Of a stretch of DNA of 64,000 nucleotides, positions 34,801-44,778 are shown piece by piece. Origin of the DNA: Clarkia xantiana subsp. parviflora (taxonomy: Eukaryota; Streptophyta; Magnoliopsida; Myrtales; Onagraceae); NCBI GenBank assembly GCA_036873135.1, contig JAPTYO010000003.1, forward strand, positions 22,654,001 to 22,718,000, given 5' to 3'. Every line of letters begins with the position of its first letter. Position 1 is the stretch's first letter. Position numbers and translations under genes: made by a program. Below the pieces are notes generated by a model. The model ran no database searches. It was not told where the DNA came from and saw only the letters and a program-made list of their open reading frames with translations.

Positions 34801-37800
34801 TGCGTATCGCATTTATGAGACAAAGATATTTGGAGTCTTAATAAGCAAAAGACTCAAACACAACTACTTTTCAGAACTCAAGTGAAGACAACGGACTAAG
34901 TTAGGATAGGTTATGCTAATAAGGACAGTCGCTCAAGTTTGGAAACGTAACAATATAACAGTATAGTATGTATTTAATATCAAAAGTTCCAAAATCGGTT
35001 TTAAATTTCACAATTGTCGATAACGTGTCATTATCTAATTTAATCTCGCGCTTTTTTAAGATAGATAACATGATTAGGAATCACTGAAAGAGTTGGAAGG
35101 ACTTACATTGAACCGGTCAAGACGGCGATAATGACATTAATAACGATGCCGCCGGTGTAGCCTTTCTCTAGTATCAGGGTCGTCCCGAACCATATAGCCA
35201 GTGCGTAGCTACAATATACGATGAACATCACCATTCCAAGACCCAATCCTGACGCCAACCCTTCATAAATCCCCGAGTTGTAGGCTTCCACAAGGAATTT
35301 TTTGTAGTTTGCTATTGCTTGTTTTTCCCCGGTAAAAGATGCTACCTTTATGTCAAAACAAATTTTGACAGTGATATTAGTTAGCACATGATTTTTGTTC
35401 AAGGTGTTGAGACTATATAAAAAGTTTGTACTCAATTGTAACATTTGAATAAGTTATTAGGACTCAATTATAACTTTAAAAAGTATTCGATTTAACTTTA
35501 AAAGCATGTAAATGTGGTTTAGACTAATTAATGATGAAAAGTCCATTTACTGTCTTTTTTTTTTTCATTTACTATCGTTCACTATAGAAAAAAACATGTT
35601 GGATCAACAAATTATTTTTAACGGAATTTTTAATCTTTTCCTTTTTTTTTAATATATATTAGGGTTAATAACTAAAAAACTGTCCAAGGTTTACCCTACG
35701 TTAAAATTAGGTGTCTGAAATTTGAAATGTTAAAATGAACTGTCCCAAGTATCATTTTTGTTGAAATTTGGTGTCTCGGTGTGATTACTTTAGAGAAGTC
35801 AATTCCGACGAAACCGTCTGTCAAATTCGAACTCTCATACACACTTCCTTCTCGTCATCTTACTGGGACCGTCACCTAAAAAATTGGTCACATCCGGGCA
35901 AGTAAATCTCGCTCTATTGTCCTTGGAAAATGGCTCTACACCACTCTTCTAGAAACTTTTTTTTTAATGTTCAATTTTTAGGTGAAATTTGACGATTTTG
36001 TGAAAAGTAAAGTGTGATGATTATGAGTGGGTTGGTAGGGTGATGAAAATGATGGAATGAAGATGAAAAGACGCACAAAGACACCAAATTTCAACAAAAA
36101 TGAAACTTGGGACAGTCCATTTTAACATTTCAAACTTCAGACACCTAATTTTAACATAGGGTAAACCTTGGACAGTTTTTTAGTTATTAACCGTATATAT
36201 TATGCAATACTAAAACATTTCACTTTCACTCTAAATTTCACTTGCAATCATCCTAAATTAGGGGCAATTATTACTTTTCACCGAGTGAGAGCATCCATAA
36301 TGCATGTAGATTTTGGAGGACAACTCCTCCATGTGGCAAAATAAGTTGTCCATTTGCATTGGAGATGACCAAGATTTCTTGTTCAATCTCTCAAATGAGG
36401 GATTCACTCTCTCATATCCCATCATTAATGCTTCATAATTCTTTTTATCTTTCATCTTTTTCTTTTATTAATCTTGTTAATTTTATTAATAAAAAAAATG
36501 TATGGTCCAGTTAGGAATGAAAATGGTAGATACCATTGAAGTTGTAATAGATTATCTCAAAACATTTATTATTTTAATAATATATTGATTACGTGGAATG
36601 ATAGGACATAAAGTGAGAAATGAGTTGGGATTGGCATTGTAGATTCTCTGAAAGAGTAGCTGGTAACCCTTTAGCTAGTCACTTTCCGCCATGTGTCCAT
36701 CCTAGCTTTTTACCGCGCGTCATAAAGTGGTGTCAGAAAGTGATTGGCTAGAAATGGGCCAACTGTGAAGATTGGGCTCCGTCTGCAAGGTGGATATGGA
36801 TGGGCTTCAGCGGGTTAGATGGACTGGATCAGTGGAGTGCTGTTCTTAGGCTCGTTTCCTTTATTTTGTGTTTTGATGTCCTTTGGTGGTTGTATTGTTT
36901 GAGGACTCCTTTTGTTGTTTTCTTTTCTTGCTGGTTAAATTTCCTTCTGGTGTAAAGACTGGGTTGAACTGAGACTTTGTAGTTTTGGTTCCCTACTAAA
37001 AGCACGGCCAGATGAAGGAAATGCGCTAGTGATCCGCAATTGTCCTCTCATTTTCTCTGAAACTCTCTCAAAAATTAGGGTTAGGGTTTGTCATCTTCAC
37101 ACTAACTACTCGCCACATGTTGGCTCGGTGACAAGTACTAATTTCTTCTAAACTTCAGGATGACTCTTACTTACAGTGTCGTACGGAACCAGCTCATACG
37201 CCTCGCTCCTTCATGTCCCAGATTGCGTCTTACGGTTAATTTGACATGTGTTTTAAGTGTAATTAATTTTGTGTTTTTTTTAAAACCCTATTGGGATTGA
37301 TGGATATTAGAAGGGAAATATTAAATATAAGTACACATGTTAAGTCTTAATAGTGATGTACGATCTAGGACACAAATAGTAGGGCATGTGATCTAAATTT
37401 GTATCATACACGAATAGTAGGGCATGTGTTTTTTGTCAAGAGATCTTAATAGTGAGGCACGATCTGGGACACAAATAGTGAGGCGGATGATCTAAATCCA
37501 TTTCATACTCCATTAGAACTCCGGTGGACAAAAGATAGAGATCCTAACTCATTTAAGACAGAAGAAACAACCTTACCGTGCGAATCGACCCTAACGTTTG
37601 TTCAACCACATTTGCAGCTTTCGCATACGCAGTTTGGCCTCGACTCGCAGTCCTCGATACAATAAGCGACATCGCACCGCCGGCCATCACTAGTAAAGGT
37701 ATACTAGATGTCATCACTAATGCTAGCAACCACCCTTTGAGAAATGCTACCACAAAGCCTGCAATAAACGTCGAAACGAGCTGCAAGAATCTCCCAACCT

Positions 37801-39817
37801 TCTCGCCCATTGCGTCCTGTATGAGAACAGTGTCGCCGGACATTCTCCCGATAACTTCTCCGGTGTTTGTTTCCTTGTCGAAGAAGGCAATGTCTTGTCT
37901 CAGTATGTTTTGCAAGTATAATCCTCGTATTCTCGCTGCTTGTCGTTCTCCGGTAACCATCCAACAAGCCACCTCTGAATAATTATATAAATTAGTGGGA
38001 GTAACTTGTCATGATCTATGGGTGTTAGTAGAGGGATGAGGGTGTTATAAAGGGTTTGGTAGAGGTAATTCTAACTTGGGCTCAATCAAATCTATAATAT
38101 TTCGCCATACGAGACAATTGACAATTTTAAGACTTAAAACACATTAGAAAGTTTATGTTATTAAACAAGGTTGCTATTAATGTTTTGAAAACCGAATTGG
38201 GTATTGGACCGATAAGGTCGGCCAGTCTGATTCAGTTCAACTCGGTGACGATTGCAACAAAACAATAAGCCAATCCAATCTAGAATTATAAACCTGTCAG
38301 TCCGGTCTATTCCAGATATTTTATTTTTTGAGCCAGTAAACCGGCATTAGTCCGATATGGCCCAACCTGATTTTGACCACTCAAATTCAATTCACTATAC
38401 ATTCTATTATTTTACCAGAACCGAACTGTTCGTGCGGTTGGTTTACAGTCTGACCAGGTCCGACCACTGGTCCGACCGGATTTTCAAAACATTGGTTACT
38501 ATATTTTAATGGTTTTAAGTATATTTATTTACTTTCGTTATTATAATAATATTATCTAATTTTGATTATCGTAATTAAATAGCCATATATTTTTCTATGC
38601 AATATTAATTTTCGAATTGTTTTTTCTATGAAAATAAATGATAAGTGCTTTTAAATAAATATAATATCATATAGTTCTAATAAATGTACAAATTAATCAA
38701 AAATGAGAAACTTAAGTTTTGTAGTGTCTTAATTTAAATTAAATTTCCAAGCAGAAGCACTGATTAATAACATAATATCTCATTTAAATAAAATCTCATA
38801 CAACACAGTATCTTGTAATTTCTCTGGGACACGACTTAACTCTTCATCATCAATTATTGAGTTATACATTGCTATTATTTTTTTTACTGACCTCTGATAC
38901 CATTTGTTGCAACTGATTCACAAAAACCGATCCTCCTTAGTCCGGAGACAATAATTTCCAGTTCTCCATGTTTCGGTCTTAAGACCGAGACCGGTAATAT
39001 CAACTGATGGGGTGTTGGTCTTTTCAGTCCGGTTCGGATTTGGTCGTGGTCCGAACTGTCTTTATGCTTTCTACTGAGTCTAGTTGCAACAACATAAATT
39101 ACATGTTCTACTTTCTTATAGTGCAAGTTTGAACTCAACATGAACTTACCAAGAAATGCCGCTATTCCAGATCCAATAGCCAAGTAGACGAACTTCAAAG
39201 AAATCTGAAATGGTGTAGAGAAAGTGATCAACAACGTATAAGTGTTGAAGTATAAATAAAGACTAAAACCACGCATTCACTTATCACCTTAAGGTTTTAG
39301 GACAGTTAGTCAAGTGGTTAGTCTTAACTTTCTCATGGTATTAGAGCGCGCATATTCGAATCTCTGCAGCGCCAGTTTAAACCCCTATTTAAAATTCCAC
39401 GTGTTGGACCTTCAAAATGTTTCCGACCACACGTGAGGGGGAATGTTGAAGTATAAATAAAGACTAAACCACGCATTCACCTATCACCATTCGGCCTCAA
39501 ATAGTTTATGGGGAAACTAACTAAGCTGCGCATCTTATTCTTAACTTAATGTTTTGAAGTGTTGAATCTACCTTAGCAACTGCATCGACTATGTGTCCAT
39601 TGTTCTGGTTCATCCCGAAAGAATCTATCAAGTCCCCAGTTAGCACCGTCATGAGGGGCATCGAGATTCCATTACCGATCGAACCAAACGTCCCAACGAT
39701 CATCAGGACAGCGTCTGTTTTGTCTGCAAATGAGAAAAGCTTGAGGAATGGAACTGTCTTCACTGTCTTTCCTCCTTTCCCCTGTTTTTGCCCTGTTTTG
39801 CTCTGTTCCACATCCAT
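25866..39817 (-). CDS. ABCB: Full-size ABCB (P-glycoprotein/MDR) transporter
   Basis: ATP-driven membrane exporter or importer; relatives in the ABCB4/ABCB11/ABCB21 branch move auxin at the plasma membrane, so auxin is a family-based guess. Exons from 5' to 3': 39572-39817, 39150-39204, 37577-37974, 35107-35345, 33848-34373, 32764-33037, 31242-32086, 29811-30077, 27428-27691, 27020-27313, 25866-26222. Phases join exactly, giving 1254 aa without a stop. Layout is TMD1-NBD1-TMD2-NBD2. NBD1: Walker [10 protein letters not shown] at 397-405, LSGGQ 501-505, ILLLDE 521-526, H557. NBD2: GESGSGKST 1044-1052, LSGGQ 1149-1153, ILLLDE 1169-1174, H1205. A Ser/Gly-rich linker (about 605-660) joins the halves. 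The usual TTVALVG before Walker A 1 is TTAALVG. Ten introns make up about 10 kb and hold at least eight transposon copies. The start ATG is the only one before the conserved [12 protein letters not shown] region. Confidence 0.96.
26637..26676 (+). repeat. Poly(A) micro-insertion with 12-bp target duplication
   Basis: In ABCB intron 10. AGCAAATTACTT at 26637-26648 and 26665-26676 flanks about 16 bases: ATCGT followed by 11 A (one terminal A is shared with the repeat). Confidence 0.68.
27821..28341. mobile_element. MULE-type MITE in ABCB intron 8
   Basis: About 520 bp. The ends are CTAAAAAACTGTCCAGG on the left and its complement plus GTTATTAACCC on the right. The 9-bp repeat TAATTATAA flanks it (27812-27820 and 28342-28350). 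The left end lacks about 10 terminal bases present in the sister copy at 35662-36193, which lies in the same orientation. Confidence 0.75.
28345..28760. mobile_element. Diverged foldback element in ABCB intron 8
   Basis: Carries the same words as the element at 18435-19262: TTTTGTTCAATTTAATCC, GTCACGTGACCTACC, GACTTAGCCGGACCTA, and the mirrored CACGTGACTTGCACATGTCATTTAACGG pieces. The arms are eroded and no target duplication is assigned. Confidence 0.6.
28766..28991 (-). mobile_element. MULE-type MITE, left member of an inverted pair
   Basis: Near-complement of 29013-29258. It ends GGTAGAAAAATCC at 28991; the outer end is eroded. With its neighbour it forms a hairpin of more than 200 bp with a loop of about 21 bp inside ABCB intron 8. 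Confidence 0.75.
29013..29258 (+). mobile_element. MULE-type MITE, right member of an inverted pair
   Basis: 246 bp with terminal repeats GGATTTTTCTACCATGCTTT and complement, and the perfect 9-bp target duplication TTTTTCGCT at 29004-29012 and 29259-29267. A further copy lies at 55210-55454, and decayed pieces near 20640-20780. Confidence 0.9.
29354..29770 (+). mobile_element. Tourist-type (PIF/Harbinger) MITE in ABCB intron 8
   Basis: 417 bp with GAGCATCCACAATGG termini in inverted orientation and TTA duplicated on both sides (29351-29353, 29771-29773). The right end lies only 40 bp from ABCB exon 8. The sister copy is at 51138-51551 in the opposite orientation. Confidence 0.9.
30150..30575. 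mobile_element. Diverged Tourist-type MITE in ABCB intron 7
   Basis: Starts GAGCTTCCACAATGATATTAC and contains TTAAATTTAAGTAATGCACT and ATTCATTTTATAATTAATG, shared with 29354-29770. The right terminus is eroded, so the border is approximate. Confidence 0.6.
30736..30769 (+). repeat. Poly(A) micro-insertion with 12-bp target duplication, iterated
   Basis: ATAAGATGTGTT at 30736-30747 and 30758-30769 flanks 10 bases: GGCT followed by 6 A. A second AGGCT-plus-A stretch follows at once (30770-30783) and then a third, altered copy of the target (ATAAGACGTGTG). It looks like two successive events at one site. Confidence 0.6.
33310..33800. mobile_element. Foldback element in ABCB intron 5
   Basis: Arms contain CATATGTTTGCAGATTTTT and its complement, CCGTTAAGTGATATG versus CACATGTCACTTAACGG, and TTTTGGTCC versus GGACCAAAA. 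The layout matches 18435-19262. No target duplication is assigned. Confidence 0.65.
34490..34955. repeat. Two diverged direct repeats in ABCB intron 4
   Basis: Segments near 34490-34625 and 34828-34955 share GAAGACAACGGACT, GTTAGG and AGTCGCTCAGGTTTGG (AGTCGCTCAAGTTTGG in the second copy). The stretch between them holds TGGTATCAGATTCGATCC, close to an iMet primer site, so this may be an old LTR-element remnant. Weak. Confidence 0.4.
35662..36193. mobile_element. MULE-type MITE in ABCB intron 3
   Basis: 532 bp with GGGTTAATAACTAAAAAACT termini in inverted orientation and the 9-bp duplication TATATATTA at 35653-35661 and 36194-36202. It is the better-preserved sister of 27821-28341. Confidence 0.9.
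36284..36660. mobile_element. Probable MITE in ABCB intron 3
   Basis: Starts AGAGCATCCATAATGCA and ends in the rough complement (GGCATTGTAGATTCTCT). The interior is AT-rich. No target duplication is clear. Confidence 0.5.
36661..37550. other. Unassigned part of ABCB intron 3
   Basis: Less AT-rich than its surroundings, with a GTTAGGGTTT-like stretch near 37078-37088 and short repeats around ACAAATAGTAGGGCATGTG (37370-37510). It does not translate into anything I recognise. It could be a retroelement leader. Confidence 0.35.
38179..38494. mobile_element. hAT-type MITE in ABCB intron 2
   Basis: Termini AATGTTTTGAAAACCG and ATTTTCAAAACATT in inverted orientation, and a near-perfect 8-bp duplication (GTTGCTAT versus GTTACTAT). 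The interior is rich in CCGGT and GGTCCGAC words. A region of similar composition lies in intron 6 (about 32340-32740). Confidence 0.7.
39283..39470 (+). repeat. tRNA-like (SINE-type) repeat, copy 2, in ABCB intron 1
   Basis: Shares CACCTTAAGGTTTTAGGACA and the tRNA-box-like words of 25535-25712. It sits between two near-identical stretches of about 45 bp (39243-39288 and 39443-39488) that begin TGTTGAAGTATAAATAAAGA. That pattern fits a local duplication more than a target duplication. Confidence 0.5.
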
Positions 39818-40944
39818 GGTGAAGCGCTTCGATGTGGTTTGATGTTTCAGCAGAGAACTCGTTAGAAGTGACCTTTAATGGTTGGAGAGATTCTTGTTTG
39901 ACTGAGTGAAACAGCTGGAATCAGGGTTTTGCAGTTCATGCCAAGCACTTGAGTGGAAAGATGGTGATGGTTGAATTGGATGGATTTGGTCAATCATAGA
40001 AAAACCACCGAACATTAATGGAAAAAAAAAATTATTGTGACATATTCTTTCAATACTCACAAACGATTAAGAAAGAAAACAATAAAGAAGACACAATTTT
40101 ACGTGGTTCGTTCAATTCGACCTACGTTTTCGGACAATGACGACTGGCGATTTTATTAATCACACTTTACATAGAATACATCGGTATATATATATATATA
40201 TGCGGAGATTAAAATTATAACCCTACATAATTCGGGCCGGCCTAAAAAACAGCGATAATCAAATCCATAATTTAACAACAATCTGTTTATTAACTATGTA
40301 ACGTGGTGTAGTTGTTTAGCGCTTTATTTTTTAATCGGAGATCACTTTCAAATTCCGCTGATAATCGGTAACATAAATATATTCATAACTAGCACTTTTA
40401 ACCTTTACAAACTGTTGCAGTACAAATATAAATAAGTTTAATATGAATTAAGTATGTTACAAACTTACATAGTTACCCTCTTAATGGGGCTCTCCTAGAT
40501 AAATATTTCTACTTTCTATAAAGATTTAGTTTTTAAGAATAAAAAAGTGAGTATATCTTACGAATAAATCTTTAAAATGTGAAATTTCTTGTGAAATTTC
40601 AATAGAAAGTAGGAAAGAGAAAGTAAATGAACAAATGTATTGGTGCTTGGTGGGACCCTATATCACTTTCACATGAAATTTCACATGAAATTTCACAGTT
40701 TGTAGCAACACCCTTATACCCATATCTTACCATCAGTGCAACTGGTAGCAGCAGAATCAGTTTCGGCCGATGAATGAGTTTAACTCTCATCGGCGGTGTC
40801 AGGTGGTTTTCATTAACTTCACGTTTTAGATTTGATTGGATAGGGGCGAGGAAATTTATTGAAATTAATCTCAACCGTTCAGATTTGATTGGATAGGACC
40901 ATGTGGGGCAGATATATATTTTTTTTTAAATAGCGTATTATGTA
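39818..40944. other. ABCB upstream region
   Basis: Promoter and leader of ABCB should lie here on the minus strand. I cannot point to a clear TATA box. Near 40075-40250 a block (ACGTGGTTCG, then AATTCGACCTACG) resembles sequences common in plant LTRs. Near 40575-40700, GTGAAATTTC words recur in both directions. Confidence 0.35.
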
Positions 40945-41844
40945 GAGTGAATTCCCGAAGTAGGTTCTTCCACCAAACTATTTCTCAAACTAGGCTCTTT
41001 TAGAAACTAATTCCCAAAATAGGTCTTTTCTTTTTTTTTTTGTAATGTATATTATTTAATTTAAATCCTAAAGTTTACAATATGTTACAAATGAACCCTA
41101 AAGAAAACTATAATTAAAAAATGAAATTTAAGAAACTAAATGTATGAAAAATAAAAAATGGAAATAAAAAATAATTAATTAAATGTTAAAAATGCACATT
41201 AAAAAATAATCAAACAAACAAATTTTGTAGATTTTAATTCTAAAAAAATATGTGAAATTAAAAGAAAAAAATTTAAAAATAAATAATTTTTGAAAAAAAA
41301 AAGATATATAATGATGTACAAATTATATTCATTAAGAGTATGCAAAAAAAAAAAAAAAATACTAACTAAAATCCATTCTTAAATTTATTCCTTTGATTTT
41401 TTAAATTTAAATTAGTTTATCCGTTATTTTTTCATTCGTTAATTTTATATATTTATAAATTTAACATATTTTATTTAGGGTTTATATTTTTATACTTAAA
41501 AAAATCATGAGTATTTAGCTTCTTTACGTTTTATATCAATGTTTTTTTTATAATTTATATATTTTGGCATATTTTATTTTTAGAATTTTTTTTCAAAATT
41601 ACTAATTTATTTTATGTTTTTAACTTCTACATTTAATTATCTTAATTTTTCAATTTTTTTTTATATATTTATTGTATGATATTTAGGTTTAGGATCAATT
41701 GTAACAAAATATAAACTTTGGGGGGTAACATATAAAAATATAAATGATTAAAAAAATAAAAAAACCTATTTTGAGAATTAGTTTCTGAAGAAGCCTAGTT
41801 TGGGAATAAGTTTGTCAATGAAGCCTACTTCGGGCATTCACTCA
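40945..41844. mobile_element. MULE-type element with ~80-bp terminal inverted repeats
   Basis: 900 bp. The left end is GAGTGAATTCCCGAAGTAGG and the right end its near-complement. The arms stay alignable for about 80 bp, with AAACTAGGCT and AGAAACTAATTC. The 9-bp duplication TATTATGTA lies at 40936-40944 and 41845-41853. The interior is AT-rich and non-coding. Confidence 0.9.
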
Positions 41845-42346
41845 TATTATGTAAGCTAAGTGGGACTTGTTTTTTTTTTTTAATAATCAGTAGTTAATAC
41901 TGTTGAAAGATTTCGAACCTAAAATTTTTGGAACCAAATTACATAAATAAGTGTTGAGTTCCTGATTAATCCACCATTAAATTCATTGTTGTACACGTAT
42001 TCTCAAACGCCCAAATGGATTTGTACATATGTCACTCTTGCTTTTAGGTTAAACATGGACAGTAATCACTTTATTGATGTATAATATCTGTATTAGTTAA
42101 TATTTATACGAAGATATTATAATACTTATCTAACAAGTACAATTAAATTAATAATATAATCAATATCTATATATATATATATATTATAAATTCTGAAAGA
42201 AAGATAATAACGAAGTAAATGTAAAGTTGAAAATTTTGTTTTTTACGTTAATCGATGCATTTAGGACAATTGAGCTAAAAATTTTGTAATCATTAACTTC
42301 ATAGCATTGATTGCACTAGGAAGATGAGGGCTTTTAAGTTGTATTT

Positions 42347-42560
42347 AATCGTAATTAAAATTTCGTTGATTTTGAACTGTTCAAGATTCAATGTATACAA
42401 TTAATCGCAATTAAAATTTCGGACCGTTCAAGATTCAATGTATGCAATTAATCGCAATTAGAAATTTATGATTTCGAACGTTCAAGATTCAATGTATGCA
42501 ATTAATCGCAATTAAAATTTCGGACCGTTCATGATTCAATGTATGTAATTAATCGAAATT
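42347..42560 (+). repeat. Tandem repeat of a ~50-bp unit
   Basis: GTTCAAGATTCAATGTAT (or GTTCATGATTCAATGTAT) begins at 42379, 42426, 42480 and 42527, spacing 47, 54 and 47. Each copy is followed by AATTAATCGCAATTA or a close variant. Four copies plus partial flanks. Confidence 0.85.
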
Positions 42561-42589
42561 AAAAGTTCACTGATTTTTAACACGCTTGA

Positions 42590-42770
42590 CGTGAAGCCGG
42601 CGAACGAAGATACCAGGCGGTACGGGCGGCTGACAGTCTCAGTGGCAGAGCTATCTCTATCTCCGGCGAGATATCGTCGGTGGTTATCGAAGCCATATAT
42701 GTTGAAGAACAGACGTGTGGCAGAGATCCGACGACCAAAGGTAGCATGCGGTATGAGCACCTAAAATTTA
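42590..42770. other. GC-rich island, origin unknown
   Basis: About 180 bp of clearly higher GC than its surroundings. Its minus-strand frame (42536-42760) is open for 74 codons but shows no domain I recognise. It may be a captured gene piece next to the Helitron nest. Inference only. Confidence 0.3.
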
Positions 42771-43048
42771 TTTGTGAATTTGCGTAATGGTATTTTATGG
42801 TTCAAAATTTTCAGTCTTTCGTTTATTTTTTCAAATTTTAGACTGATATTTTATTTAAAAATAGTAATTCAACATATTACAAATAGTCAGTATAAATTTT
42901 ATCGAATATTAATTTGTTAATTATACATATTTTATAAGTCACCCACGCGATGCGCGAGAAATGCTAATACATGTTGGATTTTGGGCTCCTTCAGTTATTT
43001 TAGGCAACTTGGACTTTCACTCTGTTTGATATTTTGTTTATATATATA

Positions 43049-43377
43049 CTAGGTGCTGACCCGCGCTACGCGCGGGGCACGTTAAATTATGATAGTTTAA
43101 TGTAATAGTTTTTTTTAAGGTTATATATATATATATATATATATTTATGAACTTAATATTTTAATATTATAAGCTTTAAATTTAGACGTTGTCGTTTTTT
43201 AATCATACGGTAATGTTATTATTTATTAAGTAATTTTAACCGTAAAGTGTAAATAATATAAAGTAAGAATCTAACAGGTATGCTTGTCTTGATCATCAAT
43301 TTCATGTCATTGTTTATATTTTTGTTTTTTTCATCATGTTATTGTTTGAGGTATAAGAATAATTTATCTAATTAAAG

Positions 43378-43423
<46 letters not shown>

Positions 43424-43938
43424 CTACAGAGATGGCATAAATTAAATAAGATATGGAATTTATTATATAAATTGCTTTTTTCATCAAGCAGATAAGGAAA
43501 TAAGTTGTTTAGTTTTTTTATTTATTTATGCTTGAAACTGCCGTCTCCAGAGGTCAATATGTGTCGGGGCACTTTCTTTTTGGGCCTAAAATTAATTTTT
43601 GGGCCTATGATTTAGTCAATGGACAACAAATATATGTGGTTGGCGTAAGATTTACTCTAAAAAGATGTTCAGCCCGAATAGCCCTAAACCCTAAAATGAT
43701 GTTCGGCCTGAATAGAAGAAGCTGCCCAAATAGAAGAAGCCACGTGGCAATATATAAGGTAGTATAAAGGCTGACGTGGCAACTTCACATGAAAGCACTC
43801 TCTCACATTTCACTTTATTATTATTATTATATATATAGAAGAAGAAGTCACGTGGCAATATATAAGGTAGTGTAAACGCTGACGTTGCAACTTCACATGA
43901 AAGCACTCTCTCACCTTTCACTTTATTATATATATAGA
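43049..43938 (-). mobile_element. Helitron, short non-autonomous (A)
   Basis: The 3' end on the minus strand is CTAG (43049-43052), followed by T. Seven bases inside it is a perfect hairpin (CCCGCGC-GTA-GCGCGGG, 43060-43076 on +). The 5' end is TCTATATATATAATAAAG, preceded by A, at 43938. These are the hallmarks of Helitrons: no terminal inverted repeats, 5'-TC, 3'-hairpin-CTRR, insertion between A and T. Near the 5' end a 108-bp segment is tandemly duplicated (CACGTGGCAATATATAAGG at 43741 and 43849). A (TA)n run lies at 43382-43421. Confidence 0.75.
43382..43421. repeat. (AT)n microsatellite
   Basis: A 40-bp uninterrupted alternating run inside Helitron A. Confidence 0.9.
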
Positions 43939-44778
43939 TAGATATTTTATAAACTTTTTTCATTTATTTTTTATTTTTAAAGGGACCACATTTTTCTCAT
44001 ATTATCTTTGTTCCTCCTTTATATATACTAGGGATCGGCGCATGCGTTGCACGCGCGACAGTCAATATTTATTCTTTTCGATTAATTTTACCAAGTTTAG
44101 TTTGGTTCAAAGACAAATTAAAGCTAAAAAAAATTACAATTGAGTTTGGAAAAATATAAGATTATAGCATAGATGTTAAACAATTGCAACAAATATAAAT
44201 ACTAACATTCATGCAACACAAAACTATAATGATAAAAATCAAACTGGACATTAATAGACTAAAGGGATTCCTTGTAATGTCATGGGAAAAGAGCGCCATT
44301 TCCACATCAAGTCGCACCGAGGCTGCGAAAAAAAAATTGATCTAACAAAAGTAGGAAAATAATAGAATTCTCTTCATACAAAAAGGACAAAAAAAAAAAA
44401 AACTAAACTCCATATGCCACTATGCCTTATGTTACATTCCATATATAATGAAAACTTGCATTACATGCCACTATACAATAAAGTAAACTGCACCATTAAC
44501 AAAGCGTTTGGGAACCTATTCTAAATCAATACCTGCAATTATTTGATTATCAACCTCAACATCTTTCTTATTCTTGTCTCCACCAATAGCCATGTGTCTT
44601 CACTCCCAATAAAAACTATTGGATCATTCAAAACACACCATGTGTTGAAGGTAGGTAACCTGAAAGTGATTTACGAAGGTGATTTACGAAGTGGTAAATA
44701 GCAACACTCAAAGAATAGGGAAGAATGGGGAGAAAGTGATGATGATCAGTCCACAACTAATTAGATGAAAAGTCTTAC

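Noticed and set aside
43691..43963. 90-codon minus-strand frame with an internal peptide repeat
   Set aside because: The peptide repeat reflects the duplicated Helitron 5' end, not a protein.
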